Origin: Bradyrhizobium cenepequi
GTDB lineage: Bacteria; Pseudomonadota; Alphaproteobacteria; Rhizobiales; Xanthobacteraceae
Length of the DNA: 64,000 nucleotides
Reading direction: 5' to 3'
Assembly: GCF_020329485.1 (NCBI RefSeq)
Contig: NZ_JAGKJI010000016.1
Location: 62,001-126,000, forward strand
In this document: positions 1 through 7,953 of the stretch, one piece after another
How positions within the stretch are numbered: position 1 is the first letter of the stretch
Layout of the letters: every line of letters starts with the position of its first letter
Position numbers and translations under genes: made by a program
Notes under the pieces: generated by a model
What the model saw: only the letters and a program-made list of their open reading frames with translations
The model's database searches: none
What the model was told of the DNA's origin: nothing

Positions 1-1
1 C

Positions 2-298
2 GCCTCCGACATGTTCGTCGCGGCCGAGCAGGCCCGCTCGATGTCGATGTTCGCGACCATGGCTGGTGACTTCGAGGACGCCAAGGAGCGCGCCAGCGCG
101 ATCGCAGCGGCCAAGGTGCAGATCGGCAAGTCGCTGAAGCTTGTCGGCCAGCAGTCGATCCAGCTCCATGGCGGCATCGGCATGACCATGGAGGCCAAGA
201 TCGGTCACTACTTCAAGCGCCTGACCATGATCGAGAACACCTTCGGCGACACCGAGTATCACCTGCGCCGCGTCGCTGACGCGGGCGGGTTGATCTAG
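2..298 (+). CDS. acyl-CoA dehydrogenase, C-terminal part (5' end outside window)
   Basis: The last 98 or so codons of a flavin-dependent acyl-CoA dehydrogenase; the reading frame is open to the left edge. The stretch LHGGIGMTMEAKIGHYFKR is the conserved C-terminal helix region of the family, where the HGGxG motif contacts the FAD of the partner subunit. The preceding Ala-rich helices (around DFEDAKERASAIAAAKVQIG) fit the all-alpha C-terminal domain. It ends with TAG at 296-298. The next gene on the same strand is an SDR dehydrogenase 114 bases downstream, across an inverted repeat, so the two may or may not share a transcript. The substrate cannot be told from this fragment. Confidence 0.9.
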   Translation, partial: ASDMFVAAEQARSMSMFATMAGDFEDAKERASAIAAAKVQIGKSLKLVGQQSIQLHGGIGMTMEAKIGHYFKRLTMIENTFGDTEYHLRRVADAGGLI

Positions 299-301
299 GT
301 C

Positions 302-390
302 TCGTCATTGCGAGGAGCATCAGCGACGAAGCAATCCACTCTTCCCCGGGTGGTGAGATGGATTGCTTCGCTGCGCTTGCAATGACGAAG
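302..390. repeat. intergenic inverted repeat, CGTCATTGC family
   Basis: The left arm starts TCGTCATTGCGAGGAGC and runs into GAAGCAATCCA. The right arm is its inverse (TGGATTGCTTCGC... GCAATGACGA). The RNA could fold into a long hairpin between the two flanking genes. A shorter relative lies at 9224-9253. Confidence 0.75.
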
Positions 391-412
391 AAAATTCAGG
401 GAGAAAACAACA

Positions 413-1186
413 ATGAAAAACACCCCGTTCGATCTCACCGGAAAGGTCGCCGTCATCACCGGCTCAAGCCGCGGCATCGGCCGCGCCTCCGCCGAACTGC
501 TGGCGAAGCTCGGCGCCAAGGTGGTGATCTCCTCGCGCAAGGCGGACGCGTGCAAGGAAGTGGCCGACGGCATCAAGGCGGCCGGCGGCGATGCGCACGT
601 GATCTCCTGCAATATCTCGCGCCGCGAAGAGGTGGAAGCGCTGATCGCGGGCGCGACCAAGCATTACGGCAAGATCGACATCCTCGTCTGCAACGCCGCG
701 GTGAACCCCTATTACGGCCCGCTGCTCGACATCAAGGATGAGGCCTTCGACAAGATCATGGGCTCTAACGTCAAGAGCAATATCTGGCTCTGCGCGCTGG
801 CGATCCCGCAGATGGCCGAGCGCGGCAATGGCTCGGTCGTCATCATCTCCTCGATCGGCGGATTGCGCGGCTCGACCGTGATCGGCGCCTATGGCATCTC
901 GAAGGCCGCCGACTTCGCGCTGTGCCGCAGCCTCGCCGGCGAATGGGGACCGAAGGGCGTGCGCGTCAATTGCGTCGCACCAGGCCTGGTCAAGACCGAT
1001 TTCGCCCGCGCGCTCTGGGAAGACGCCGATCTCCTGAAGCGGCGCACAGCCACCACGCCACTGCGCCGCATCGGTGAGCCCGACGAGATCGCCGGCGCAG
1101 TCGCCTATCTCGCCTCCGACGCCTCCACCTTCATGACCGGCCAGACCATCGTTATCGATGGCGGCGTCACGACGGCGGCGGTGTAG
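413..1186 (+). CDS. SDR family NAD(P)-dependent oxidoreductase
   Basis: A 257-residue classical short-chain dehydrogenase/reductase. It has the N-terminal dinucleotide motif TGSSRGIGRA (about residues 16-25), the NAAVNP variant of the NNAG motif (about 89-94), catalytic Ser in SSIGG and the YGISK catalytic Tyr/Lys pair near residues 159-163, and a C-terminal TGQTIVIDGG strand. Length is normal for the family. The start ATG follows a GGGAGAA ribosome site. Lying beside an acyl-CoA dehydrogenase, it may act in acyl-CoA or alcohol oxidation, but sequence alone does not give the substrate. The family is certain, the function is not. Confidence 0.93.
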   Translation: MKNTPFDLTGKVAVITGSSRGIGRASAELLAKLGAKVVISSRKADACKEVADGIKAAGGDAHVISCNISRREEVEALIAGATKHYGKIDILVCNAAVNPYYGPLLDIKDEAFDKIMGSNVKSNIWLCALAIPQMAERGNGSVVIISSIGGLRGSTVIGAYGISKAADFALCRSLAGEWGPKGVRVNCVAPGLVKTDFARALWEDADLLKRRTATTPLRRIGEPDEIAGAVAYLASDASTFMTGQTIVIDGGVTTAAV

Positions 1187-1191
1187 CCTGT

Positions 1192-1326
1192 CTCCCTCGT
1201 CCCGCTCTTGCGGGGAGAGGGTCGGGATGAGGGACTGCCTCCATGCACTCCGAACACCGTGAATGAGGCGCGTCCCCTCACCCGGCGCTACGCGCCGACC
1301 TCTCCCCGCAAGAGCGGGGCGAGGTT
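1192..1326. repeat. intergenic inverted repeat, CTCTCCCCGCAAG family
   Basis: The left arm contains CCCGCTCTTGCGGGGAGAGG and the right arm contains CCTCTCCCCGCAAGAGCGGG. Inner arms with TCGGGATGAGGG and CCCCTCACCCGG also pair loosely. It separates the SDR gene from glpK. Relatives occur at 6612, 20530, 28199, 38575, 41358 and 57772. Confidence 0.8.
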
Positions 1327-1411
1327 GAGCAAGTGGCTCGACCTGAGATATTGACGTTCCAGCGCCAATCCGCTCCCTTGGCGCAAACCATCACCCTTGG
1401 GAAGGAGCGCC

Positions 1412-2920
1412 ATGTCCTTTGTGCTGGCCATCGATCAGGGCACCACGTCCTCGCGCGCCATCGTGTTCCGCAGCGATATCTCCATCGCGGCGGTGGCACA
1501 GCAGGAGTTCCCGCAGCATTTCCCTGCCTCCGGCTGGGTCGAGCATGAACCGGAGGATATCTGGACCTCGACGATTGCCACCTGCCGCAACGCACTGGAG
1601 AAGGCCGGCCTGACGGCGAAAGACATCGCCGCGATCGGCATCACCAACCAGCGCGAGACGACCGTGGTGTGGGACCGCGCCACGGGTAAGGCGGTTCACC
1701 GCGCCATCGTCTGGCAGGACCGCCGCACCGCGGATTTCTGCGCCCGCCTGAAGGCCGAGGGCCATGAGCCGATGATCACCGCCAAGACCGGACTGATCAT
1801 CGACCCCTATTTCTCCGGCACCAAGGTGGCCTGGATTCTCGACTGCGTGCCCGGCGCGCGCGAACGCGCCGAGCGCGGCGAGCTTCTGTTCGGCACCGTC
1901 GATTGCTATCTCCTGTGGCGGCTGACCGGCGGCAAGGTGCACGCGACCGACGCTACCAACGTCTGCCGCACCTTGCTCTTCAACATCCACACCGGGGAAT
2001 GGGACGACGAGCTCTTGAAGATCCTCGGCGTGCCGCGCTCGATGCTTCCCGAAGTGAAGGACTCTTCCGCCAAATTCGGCGATAGCGTGCCCGACCTGTT
2101 CGGCGGCGCGATCGCTATCGCAGGCATCGCCGGCGACCAGCAGGCCGCGACCATCGGGCAGGCCTGTTTCGAGCCCGGCATGATCAAGTCGACCTATGGC
2201 ACCGGCTGCTTTGCGCTGCTCAACACCGGCACCACGCCGGTCAAATCGAAGAACAAGCTGCTGACCACGATCGCCTACCAGCTCCGCGGCAAACGTACCT
2301 ACGCGCTCGAAGGTTCGATCTTCGTCGCCGGAAGCGCGGTGCAATGGCTGCGCGACGGGCTTGGCATCATCAAGCAGGCCGCCGAGACCGGTCCGCTCGC
2401 CGACAAATCCGATTCGATGCAGAACGTCTATCTGGTGCCGGCGTTCGTCGGCATGGGCGCGCCCTATTGGAATCCGCGCGTGCGCGGCGCGCTGTTCGGC
2501 CTCACCCGCAACACCGGCCCGGCCGAGCTCGCGCACGCCGCGCTGGAAAGCGTCTGTTACCAGACCTACGACCTCTGGGCCGCGATGCGCGCCGACTGGC
2601 CGGATTCGACCGCGGCCAACATCGTGCTCCGCGTCGACGGCGGCATGACCGCCTCCGACTGGACCATGCAGCGACTGGCCGATCTGCTCGACGCTCCGGT
2701 CGACCGCCCGATGATCCAGGAGACCACGGCGCTCGGGGCCGCCTATCTCGCCGGCCTGCAGGCCGGCGTCTATCCCGAGCCAACCAAGTTTGCCGACAAC
2801 TGGCGACTGGAGCACCGCTTCAGGCCCGCGATGAGCCAGGCGACGCGGGAGCGGAAGCTCGCGGGATGGGCGCGCGCAGTGAAAGGCGTGCTGGCGAGTG
2901 ATGAGGGAGAGGGCTCATGA
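1412..2920 (+). CDS. glpK: glycerol kinase
   Basis: A 502-residue FGGY-family kinase that phosphorylates glycerol to sn-glycerol 3-phosphate with ATP in the cytoplasm. The N-terminus FVLAIDQGTTSSRAIVF is the phosphate-1 loop, ITNQRET and AIVWQDRRT are the signature segments around residues 75-105, and STYGTGCF and LRVDGGMT are the ATP-domain motifs. Length matches the family. The start is the ATG at 1412 because GGAAGGAG precedes it by 5 bases; a TTG 15 bases upstream has no better site. A glutathione S-transferase gene overlaps its stop codon by ATGA. No glycerol facilitator or glpD is seen nearby, so the kinase stands without its usual partners in this window. Confidence 0.97.
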   Translation: MSFVLAIDQGTTSSRAIVFRSDISIAAVAQQEFPQHFPASGWVEHEPEDIWTSTIATCRNALEKAGLTAKDIAAIGITNQRETTVVWDRATGKAVHRAIVWQDRRTADFCARLKAEGHEPMITAKTGLIIDPYFSGTKVAWILDCVPGARERAERGELLFGTVDCYLLWRLTGGKVHATDATNVCRTLLFNIHTGEWDDELLKILGVPRSMLPEVKDSSAKFGDSVPDLFGGAIAIAGIAGDQQAATIGQACFEPGMIKSTYGTGCFALLNTGTTPVKSKNKLLTTIAYQLRGKRTYALEGSIFVAGSAVQWLRDGLGIIKQAAETGPLADKSDSMQNVYLVPAFVGMGAPYWNPRVRGALFGLTRNTGPAELAHAALESVCYQTYDLWAAMRADWPDSTAANIVLRVDGGMTASDWTMQRLADLLDAPVDRPMIQETTALGAAYLAGLQAGVYPEPTKFADNWRLEHRFRPAMSQATRERKLAGWARAVKGVLASDEGEGS

Positions 2921-3543
2921 TCCTGATCGGCCAATACGACTCCCCGTTCGTCCGCCGCACCGCGATCGCGCTGCGGCTTTATGGCCTCCCGTTCGAGCAT
3001 CGGCCGTGGTCGACCTTTGGCGATGGCGACAAGATCGCGGCCTATAATCCGCTGCGGCGGGTGCCGACGCTGGTGCTCGATGACGGCGAGGCGCTGATCG
3101 AGAGCTCGGCGATCCTCGATTATCTCGACGAACTGGTCGGGCCGGAAAAAGCGATGATGCCCGCAAAGGGGCCGGAGCGGCGCAAGCATCTGCGCGTCTG
3201 CGCGCTTGCCACCGGGCTTGGCGACAAGGCCGTCAGCCTGGTCTACGAGCGCGTGTTGCGCAAGGATCAGCTCAAGCTCTGGGTCGAGCGCTGCGAGGCG
3301 CAGATCGGCGGCGTCCTCGATGTGCTGGAAAAGGAACGCGCCGCGGTCCGCACGCCCTGGTGGTTCGGCGAGCACATCGCGCATGCCGATATCGCGGTCG
3401 CCTGCGTGCTGCGCTTTACCGGCGAGGCGCATCCTCCCCTGTTCGGCGCGCGCTATCCGGCGCTGAAGGCGCATGCGGCGGCCTGCGAGGCGCTGCCGCC
3501 GTTCCAGGAGATCCTGCAGCCGCTGGCGCCGCCAAGCGGCTAG
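2917..3543 (+). CDS. glutathione S-transferase family protein
   Basis: 208 residues with an N-terminal thioredoxin-like domain (about 1-80) and an all-alpha C-terminal domain. The N-terminus MILIGQYDSPFVRRTAIALRL has the usual GST opening, and VPTLVLDDGEALIESSAIL contains the cis-Pro and the ES pair that binds the gamma-glutamyl group of glutathione. The start ATG overlaps the glpK stop, which suggests translational coupling to the kinase. This pairing has no obvious metabolic reason. The C-terminal domain contains WWFGEHIAHADIAVACVL, the conserved Asp N-capping motif of GSTs. Substrate unknown. Confidence 0.9.
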   Translation: MILIGQYDSPFVRRTAIALRLYGLPFEHRPWSTFGDGDKIAAYNPLRRVPTLVLDDGEALIESSAILDYLDELVGPEKAMMPAKGPERRKHLRVCALATGLGDKAVSLVYERVLRKDQLKLWVERCEAQIGGVLDVLEKERAAVRTPWWFGEHIAHADIAVACVLRFTGEAHPPLFGARYPALKAHAAACEALPPFQEILQPLAPPSG

Positions 3544-3546
3544 GTC

Positions 3547-4209
3547 TCACATTCCTGTTCGCATCGTCTCGGGCGTGTCGGGCTGTGCCAGCGGATGTGC
3601 TTTGGCAAATTCCGGCAGCGCCATCGCGGCATCGAAGATCCGCTTTACCGTCGGCCACGGCGCAAAGCTGATCTGCTGGGTTTGCGCCACCGTGACATGG
3701 CCGACCATGCAGACATCAGCGAGCGTCGGCTGGTCGCCATGGCAAAAGCGGCCCGTATCCTTGTGGCCGGCGAGATGGCCTTCGAGCGCGACCAGCGTTT
3801 CGACCGTCCAGTGCCGCCGCCAAGCCGTCTGCTGGCTGTCGCGCAGGTTCAGTTCATTGTCGAGATAGCGCCGCACCCGCGGCACCAGCAGTGGATGACC
3901 CTCGCATGCTACCATCAGCGCGAGAGCCCGGACGCGCGCACGGCCGAGTGCGTCGGTCGGCAGGAGTGGCGGCTCCGGATACTTCTCCTCCAGATATTCA
4001 AGTATCGCGAGTGACTGGAACAGGACCGTGCCGTCATCCTTGACCAGAGCCGGCAAGGCCATCTGTGGATTGAGGCGGCGATACGCGTCAGCGTGATGGG
4101 CATTGGCGTCGAGATCAATGAACACGACATCGACCGGAAGCTTCTTCAGATTGAGTGCGATCCGGACGCGAAAGCTCGCCAACGATCGCCAGAAGGAGAA
4201 GAATTTCAT
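3547..4209 (-). CDS. glutathione S-transferase, zeta/maleylacetoacetate-isomerase-like
   Basis: 220 residues. The N-terminus MKFFSFWRSLASFRVRIALNLK resembles the zeta-class signature SSCSYRVRIAL, in which Ser and Cys/Arg hold glutathione. Here the place of the catalytic SSC is taken by RSLAS, so the assignment to maleylacetoacetate isomerase is only by likeness. PQMALPALVKDDG and LFQSLAILEYLEEKYP are the cis-Pro and QS glutathione-binding segments. The start at 4209 is chosen because GGAG lies 8 bases upstream; the reading frame extends further without a ribosome site. It ends 3 bases from the stop of the convergent GST gene. Zeta GSTs isomerise maleylacetoacetate in homogentisate or gentisate breakdown, and the neighbouring aromatic monooxygenase agrees with such a role. 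Confidence 0.85.
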   Translation of the reverse strand: MKFFSFWRSLASFRVRIALNLKKLPVDVVFIDLDANAHHADAYRRLNPQMALPALVKDDGTVLFQSLAILEYLEEKYPEPPLLPTDALGRARVRALALMVACEGHPLLVPRVRRYLDNELNLRDSQQTAWRRHWTVETLVALEGHLAGHKDTGRFCHGDQPTLADVCMVGHVTVAQTQQISFAPWPTVKRIFDAAMALPEFAKAHPLAQPDTPETMRTGM

Positions 4210-4259
4210 TGGGAAGGCTCCGCGCGCAGTCACCGGTGGCACAGCTTTTGCGAAGGAGA

Positions 4260-4724
4260 TTATAACACCTGATGCACGTCGATCACCACGCGGTCAGCGT
4301 GGCGGGCGGCGGAGGCCACGAAGATGCGCTGCATCAGCCAACGGTATTTTTCGGCACCGGTCTCGAATTTCGGCACCGTGCGGAAATAGATCAGGTTGGG
4401 ATCGACCGGCTCGTCCCGCTTCAGTTTCTGCAGGAGATCGACCGGTCCGAAGCGGACGCCCCGGTTTTCGACATAGATCACCGCGCCATCGTCGGTCTCG
4501 AAGGCGTATTTGGCCTCCAGCTCAATCAGTTCGTTCGGACGGATGATCTGGAAATCGGCGCCGAACGGCAGAACCTTACCGTTGACGACGTCTCCCCTCA
4601 CCTCGCCGCCGATGATCGGGATGATGCGGCGCACACCGGTGCCGATGTCGCCGGCCGAGGTCACCTCGCCGATGTGCGCGGTGATGGTGAAGACATATCC
4701 GGTTTCGATCACGGGCGGCATCAA
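4260..4724 (-). CDS. DUF3237 family protein
   Basis: 154 residues with the features of DUF3237 proteins, a small beta-barrel family of unproven function: the opening VFTITAHIGEVTSAGDIGTGVRRIIPI, then GEVRGDVVNGKVLPFGADFQII, and YFRTVPKFETGAEKYRWL near the C-terminus. Its start overlaps the stop of the TRAP large permease gene by 4 bases, so it is very likely the last coupled gene of the TRAP operon. Members are often found beside aromatic-compound genes, which fits pobA on the other side of the operon. The chemistry it performs is not known. Confidence 0.88.
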   Translation of the reverse strand: MMPPVIETGYVFTITAHIGEVTSAGDIGTGVRRIIPIIGGEVRGDVVNGKVLPFGADFQIIRPNELIELEAKYAFETDDGAVIYVENRGVRFGPVDLLQKLKRDEPVDPNLIYFRTVPKFETGAEKYRWLMQRIFVASAARHADRVVIDVHQVL

Positions 4725-6037
4725 TTCGCCATCATGCGCGGCAGCCAGGTGGCGAGTGGCGGGAAGGCGATCAGGATCACGAGGCGGATCAGGTCGGTGA
4801 TCACGAAGGGGATCACGCCCTTGAAAATCGTGGAGAAGGAGACGTCCTTCACCACGCTCTTGATCACGAACACGTTCATGCCGACAGGCGGATGGATCAG
4901 GCCGAGCTCGACCGTCATCACGATGATGACGCCGAACCAGATCGGGTCAAAACCAAGATGCATGATGACCGGGAAGATGATCGGAACGGTCAGGATGATC
5001 ATCGCCATGGCGTCCATCAGGCAGCCGAGCACGAGATACATCACCATGATGACCGCGAGGATGCCGTAGCTGCCGAGCCCGAGGCCGGTGAGCAATTCGG
5101 TGACCTTTTGCGGGGTCTGCGTCACCGTGAGGAAATAGCCGAAGATCAGCGCGCCGATCAGCACGGTGAACACCGCGGCCGCGGTGCGTGTCGCCTGCAA
5201 CAGCGAATTGAGGATCTTCTCCTTGTCCAATCGCCCGGTGAGGATGCCGATCAGGAACGCACCGGTGGCGCCGACGCCGCCAGCTTCTGTCGGCGTGAAG
5301 CGCGGCAGGAACGGCAGGCCGTAGAGTCCGCCGATGACAAAGATGAAGAGCAGCACCGGCGCCCAGATGTCGCGCAGGCCGGCGAAGCGCTCACGCCAGG
5401 GAATCCGTTTACCCGCAGGCAGGAAGCCGGGCCTGACATAGCCGATCAGCGCGATTGTGATCATGTACATGGTCATCGCGAGCAGGCCCGGGATGATGCC
5501 GGCAATGAAGAGCTTTCCGATGTCCTGCTCGGTGATGATGCCGTAGACAGCGAGCACGGTCGACGGCGGCAGCATCGCGCCGAGCGTGCCACCCGCCGCG
5601 ATCACGCCGGTGGCAAAGGATTGCGGATAGCCGAAGCGACGCATCTCCGGATAGGCCACCGCCGAGAAGGTTGCGGCGGTGGCGACCGAGGAGCCGCAGA
5701 TCGCGGCGAAGCCGCCGCAGGCGGCGACCGTGGCGATGCCGAGGCCGCCGCGCAGGTGGCCGAGGAAACCGTTGGCGGCGCGGAACAATTCGCGGCTCAT
5801 GCCGGAATTGCTGACGAAAGTCCCCATCAACAGGAACATCGGGATCACACCGAAGGTGTAATCGGTCACCGTGCGCATCGAGGTCTGGCCGACCAGCTTC
5901 AGCGCCGGCGTAGCGCCGACCAGATAGCTGAAGCCGCAGACCCCGACGAGGCCCATCGCCATGCCGACCGGCACGCGGAGCAGCATCAGCGCGAACAGCG
6001 CCACAAAGCCGATGATGGCGACGGCATCGGTGCTCAT
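4721..6037 (-). CDS. TRAP transporter large permease (DctM family)
   Basis: 438 residues, almost wholly hydrophobic, with about 11-13 predicted membrane spans; the family norm is 425-440. It begins MSTDAVAIIGFVALFALMLLRVPVGMAMGLVG, the usual DctM opening, and contains GGTLGAMLPPSTVLAVYG and ELGLIHPPVGMNVFV, the two proline-rich re-entrant hairpin repeats seen in the ion-transporter superfamily fold. It carries Na+-coupled uptake of an organic acid together with the small permease and the periplasmic binding protein. The small permease gene ends 6 bases upstream and the DUF3237 gene overlaps its stop. Confidence 0.96.
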   Translation of the reverse strand: MSTDAVAIIGFVALFALMLLRVPVGMAMGLVGVCGFSYLVGATPALKLVGQTSMRTVTDYTFGVIPMFLLMGTFVSNSGMSRELFRAANGFLGHLRGGLGIATVAACGGFAAICGSSVATAATFSAVAYPEMRRFGYPQSFATGVIAAGGTLGAMLPPSTVLAVYGIITEQDIGKLFIAGIIPGLLAMTMYMITIALIGYVRPGFLPAGKRIPWRERFAGLRDIWAPVLLFIFVIGGLYGLPFLPRFTPTEAGGVGATGAFLIGILTGRLDKEKILNSLLQATRTAAAVFTVLIGALIFGYFLTVTQTPQKVTELLTGLGLGSYGILAVIMVMYLVLGCLMDAMAMIILTVPIIFPVIMHLGFDPIWFGVIIVMTVELGLIHPPVGMNVFVIKSVVKDVSFSTIFKGVIPFVITDLIRLVILIAFPPLATWLPRMMAN

Positions 6038-6043
6038 CGGCGT

Positions 6044-6553
6044 TTACTCCGTCGCCTTGATCTTGGGATCGTGCATTTCTTCCGGGTGGAAGATCAATCT
6101 GTAAGTGCGGATCGCGATCAAGAGGACCGCAGAGACATCGCCGATCCAGGCGATCGCGAAGAACGGCCAGGTCGGCATGTGCAGATCGAACGTCTGGACA
6201 TTGTCGTTATAGGTACCGCGCACCTTGTCGAACAGGGTCCAGGTCTGCACGGTGACGACGAACAGCAGCACCAGCGTCGCGAAGACATCGATGAGGCGCT
6301 GGTATCTCGGCCCGACATTGGCCCAGACCAGGTCGACGGTGATGTGGGTGCCGCGATAGGACGTCGCAGCGATACCCCAGAAAATGAGGATGCCGAGCAG
6401 CATCCGCCCGATATCGAAAGAATCGGGAATGGAATAGTTAAGCGTGTTCCGCAACAGCACTGCAAGGAAGATATTGGCGGCGACGATGCCGACGAATCCG
6501 GCCGCGATCCATTCGATCGTGTCGATGAAACGGTCCATGTAAGCGCGTTTCAT
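6044..6553 (-). CDS. TRAP transporter small permease (DctQ family)
   Basis: 169 residues with four predicted membrane helices. GMLL-type segment RMLLGILIFWGIAATSYRGTHITVDL is the conserved DctQ core. It sits directly upstream of the large permease (6-base gap). The ATG at 6553 has AGGA about 10 bases upstream; an in-frame ATG at codon 6 has no clear ribosome site. A 245-base gap carrying an inverted repeat separates it from the binding-protein gene, so the membrane subunits may be made in lower amount than the binding protein. Confidence 0.93.
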   Translation of the reverse strand: MKRAYMDRFIDTIEWIAAGFVGIVAANIFLAVLLRNTLNYSIPDSFDIGRMLLGILIFWGIAATSYRGTHITVDLVWANVGPRYQRLIDVFATLVLLFVVTVQTWTLFDKVRGTYNDNVQTFDLHMPTWPFFAIAWIGDVSAVLLIAIRTYRLIFHPEEMHDPKIKATE

Positions 6554-6611
6554 ATGAAGAAAGTCCTATCGCTTGACGAGGTCAGGCTAAACTGCCGCAG
6601 CGTCGACGCTA

Positions 6612-6740
6612 CTTCACCTCTCCCATAGAGAGAGGTCGCGCCGAAGGCGCGGGTGGGGGGTGCGGCCTCTCGAGGGACCTGAGCCCCCTCACCCGATTTG
6701 CATGCGCAAATCGACCTCTCCCCGATGGGGAGAGGTGAAC
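6612..6740. repeat. intergenic inverted repeat inside the TRAP operon
   Basis: The left part has ACCTCTCCCATAGAGAGAGGT, itself a small hairpin with arms CCTCTC/GAGAGG, and the right part has CGACCTCTCCCCGATGGGGAGAGGTGAA. This is the same family as at 1192 and 38575. It fills most of the gap between the TRAP binding protein and the small permease. Confidence 0.75.
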
Positions 6741-6798
6741 AGAGATCGCGGATAGACCGATTCAACAAGAATCACCCGGCTCTGAAAGATTGACGGCA

Positions 6799-7815
6799 TT
6801 ACCGTGCCAGCGCGTTGTATTTCGTCAGCGAAGCCTTCAGGTCCGCCATGGCAGCATCGGCGTTGACGCCGTTCTTCTTGACGCTGTCGGCCCAGGTCTT
6901 GACCAGCGGCTCGGCCGCTTTCTTCCACAGCGCGGTCTGCTCCGGCGTCAGCTTGTAGACCTCGTGGCCGGACTCGGCTCTCACCTTGTCGATGCCGGCG
7001 TCCTCGAACTTGCCCCAGTGCTCGCCGACGATACCTGCCATCTCGGTCGAGCAGTTTTTGTCGATCGCCGCCTTCTGGCGATCGGACATCGCGTTGTACT
7101 TGTCCTTGTTGATCACGAAGACGAAGGTCGTGACATAGAGCGGCGCCTCCATGTCGTATTTCGTCACCTTGTCGATGCCAAACAGCACCAGCGATCCCCA
7201 GGGAAAGGTGACGCCGTCGGCGACGCCGCGCTCGATGATGTCGCGCACTTCAGGCGCGGAGGACTGCACATTGGTGCCGCCGAGCGAGGTAACGAAATTG
7301 GCCATGGTGGCGTGCGCCGGGCGGATCTTCAGGCCCTTGACGTCCTCGGGTAGGACGATCTTCTTGGTGCGCGAATGGAACGACGACGGCGAATGGACGA
7401 AGGCGAGGCAATACTTGACGTCCTTCATCTCCTTCTCGGCATATTTCCGGTACCAGGCGTCCAATCCCATCGAGCCGCCCTTGGCGTCCGAGATCAGGAA
7501 CGGCAATTCGCCGGCGCCGACGATCGGGAAGCGGCCGGGCTGATAGCCCGGATTCACATAGGTGACATCGGCGATGCCATCGCGCGCCATGTCGTAATGG
7601 TCAAAGGCCTTGCCGAGCTGCTGCGCCGGGAACACCTTGCCCTTGATGGTGCCGCCGGAATCCTTTTCCACCGCCGCAGCCCAGTCCTCCAGCGATTTCT
7701 GCAGCGGATGGGATGCCGGCACCCAATGCGAGATCTTCAGATCGAAAGTCTTCTCCTGCCCGAACGCAGGGGTCACGCTGGCGGCCAGCAGCAGCGCCAG
7801 AACCGTCTTCCTCAT
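6799..7815 (-). CDS. TRAP transporter substrate-binding protein (DctP family)
   Basis: About 338 residues. A signal peptide (MRKTVLALLLAASVTPAFGQ) is followed by the mature start EKTFDLKISHWVPASHPLQ, typical of DctP proteins. FPAQQLGKAFDHYDMARDGIADVTYVNPGYQPGRFP is the lobe-crossing region, and GLKIRPAHATMANFVTSLGG carries the conserved Arg that pairs with a substrate carboxylate. Two ATGs two codons apart (7821, 7815) are possible; 7815 has the better spaced GGAGAGG. The gene is divergent from pobA, so a 4-hydroxybenzoate-like or other aromatic acid is a fair guess for the ligand. This is inference from position only. Confidence 0.94.
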   Translation of the reverse strand: MRKTVLALLLAASVTPAFGQEKTFDLKISHWVPASHPLQKSLEDWAAAVEKDSGGTIKGKVFPAQQLGKAFDHYDMARDGIADVTYVNPGYQPGRFPIVGAGELPFLISDAKGGSMGLDAWYRKYAEKEMKDVKYCLAFVHSPSSFHSRTKKIVLPEDVKGLKIRPAHATMANFVTSLGGTNVQSSAPEVRDIIERGVADGVTFPWGSLVLFGIDKVTKYDMEAPLYVTTFVFVINKDKYNAMSDRQKAAIDKNCSTEMAGIVGEHWGKFEDAGIDKVRAESGHEVYKLTPEQTALWKKAAEPLVKTWADSVKKNGVNADAAMADLKASLTKYNALAR

Positions 7816-7865
7816 CGGCATCCTCTCCCTCTTTGCAGGCCTTTGGTGGCCCTTTGCGATTATTG

Positions 7866-7878
7866 TTATATGATATAA
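7866..7878. promoter_or_regulatory. 13-base palindrome between dctP and pobA
   Basis: TTATATGATATAA is a perfect inverted repeat around a central G, in an A/T-rich island within the 138-base divergent gap between the TRAP operon and pobA. The position suits an operator shared by both units. The form (A/T palindrome with short half-sites) is like sites of GntR- or IclR-type regulators, but no such regulator gene is in the window. Confidence 0.45.
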
Positions 7879-7953
7879 TTACCATTGCAAGCTGACGACA
7901 GCGGCCAGCCAGCCGGTATAAGCTGAAGTCTACAACATCGGGAGGAGCAAATA

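Noticed and set aside
302..390. CRISPR-like array among the intergenic repeats
   Set aside because: Copies are dispersed single inverted repeats, not direct repeats with regular spacers, and no cas gene is present.
1391..2815. 474-codon minus-strand frame opposite glpK
   Set aside because: Shadow of a highly conserved kinase gene; no ribosome site or family likeness.
4237..4252. A further TGGCAC-N5-TTGC match (plus strand)
   Set aside because: It points into the 3' end of a minus-strand gene with no plus-strand gene following; most likely a chance match.
4892..6628. Long plus-strand open frame (578 codons) rich in Asp, Glu, Arg and His
   Set aside because: Antisense to the TRAP permease genes; its composition is what a hydrophobic membrane protein gives when read backwards.
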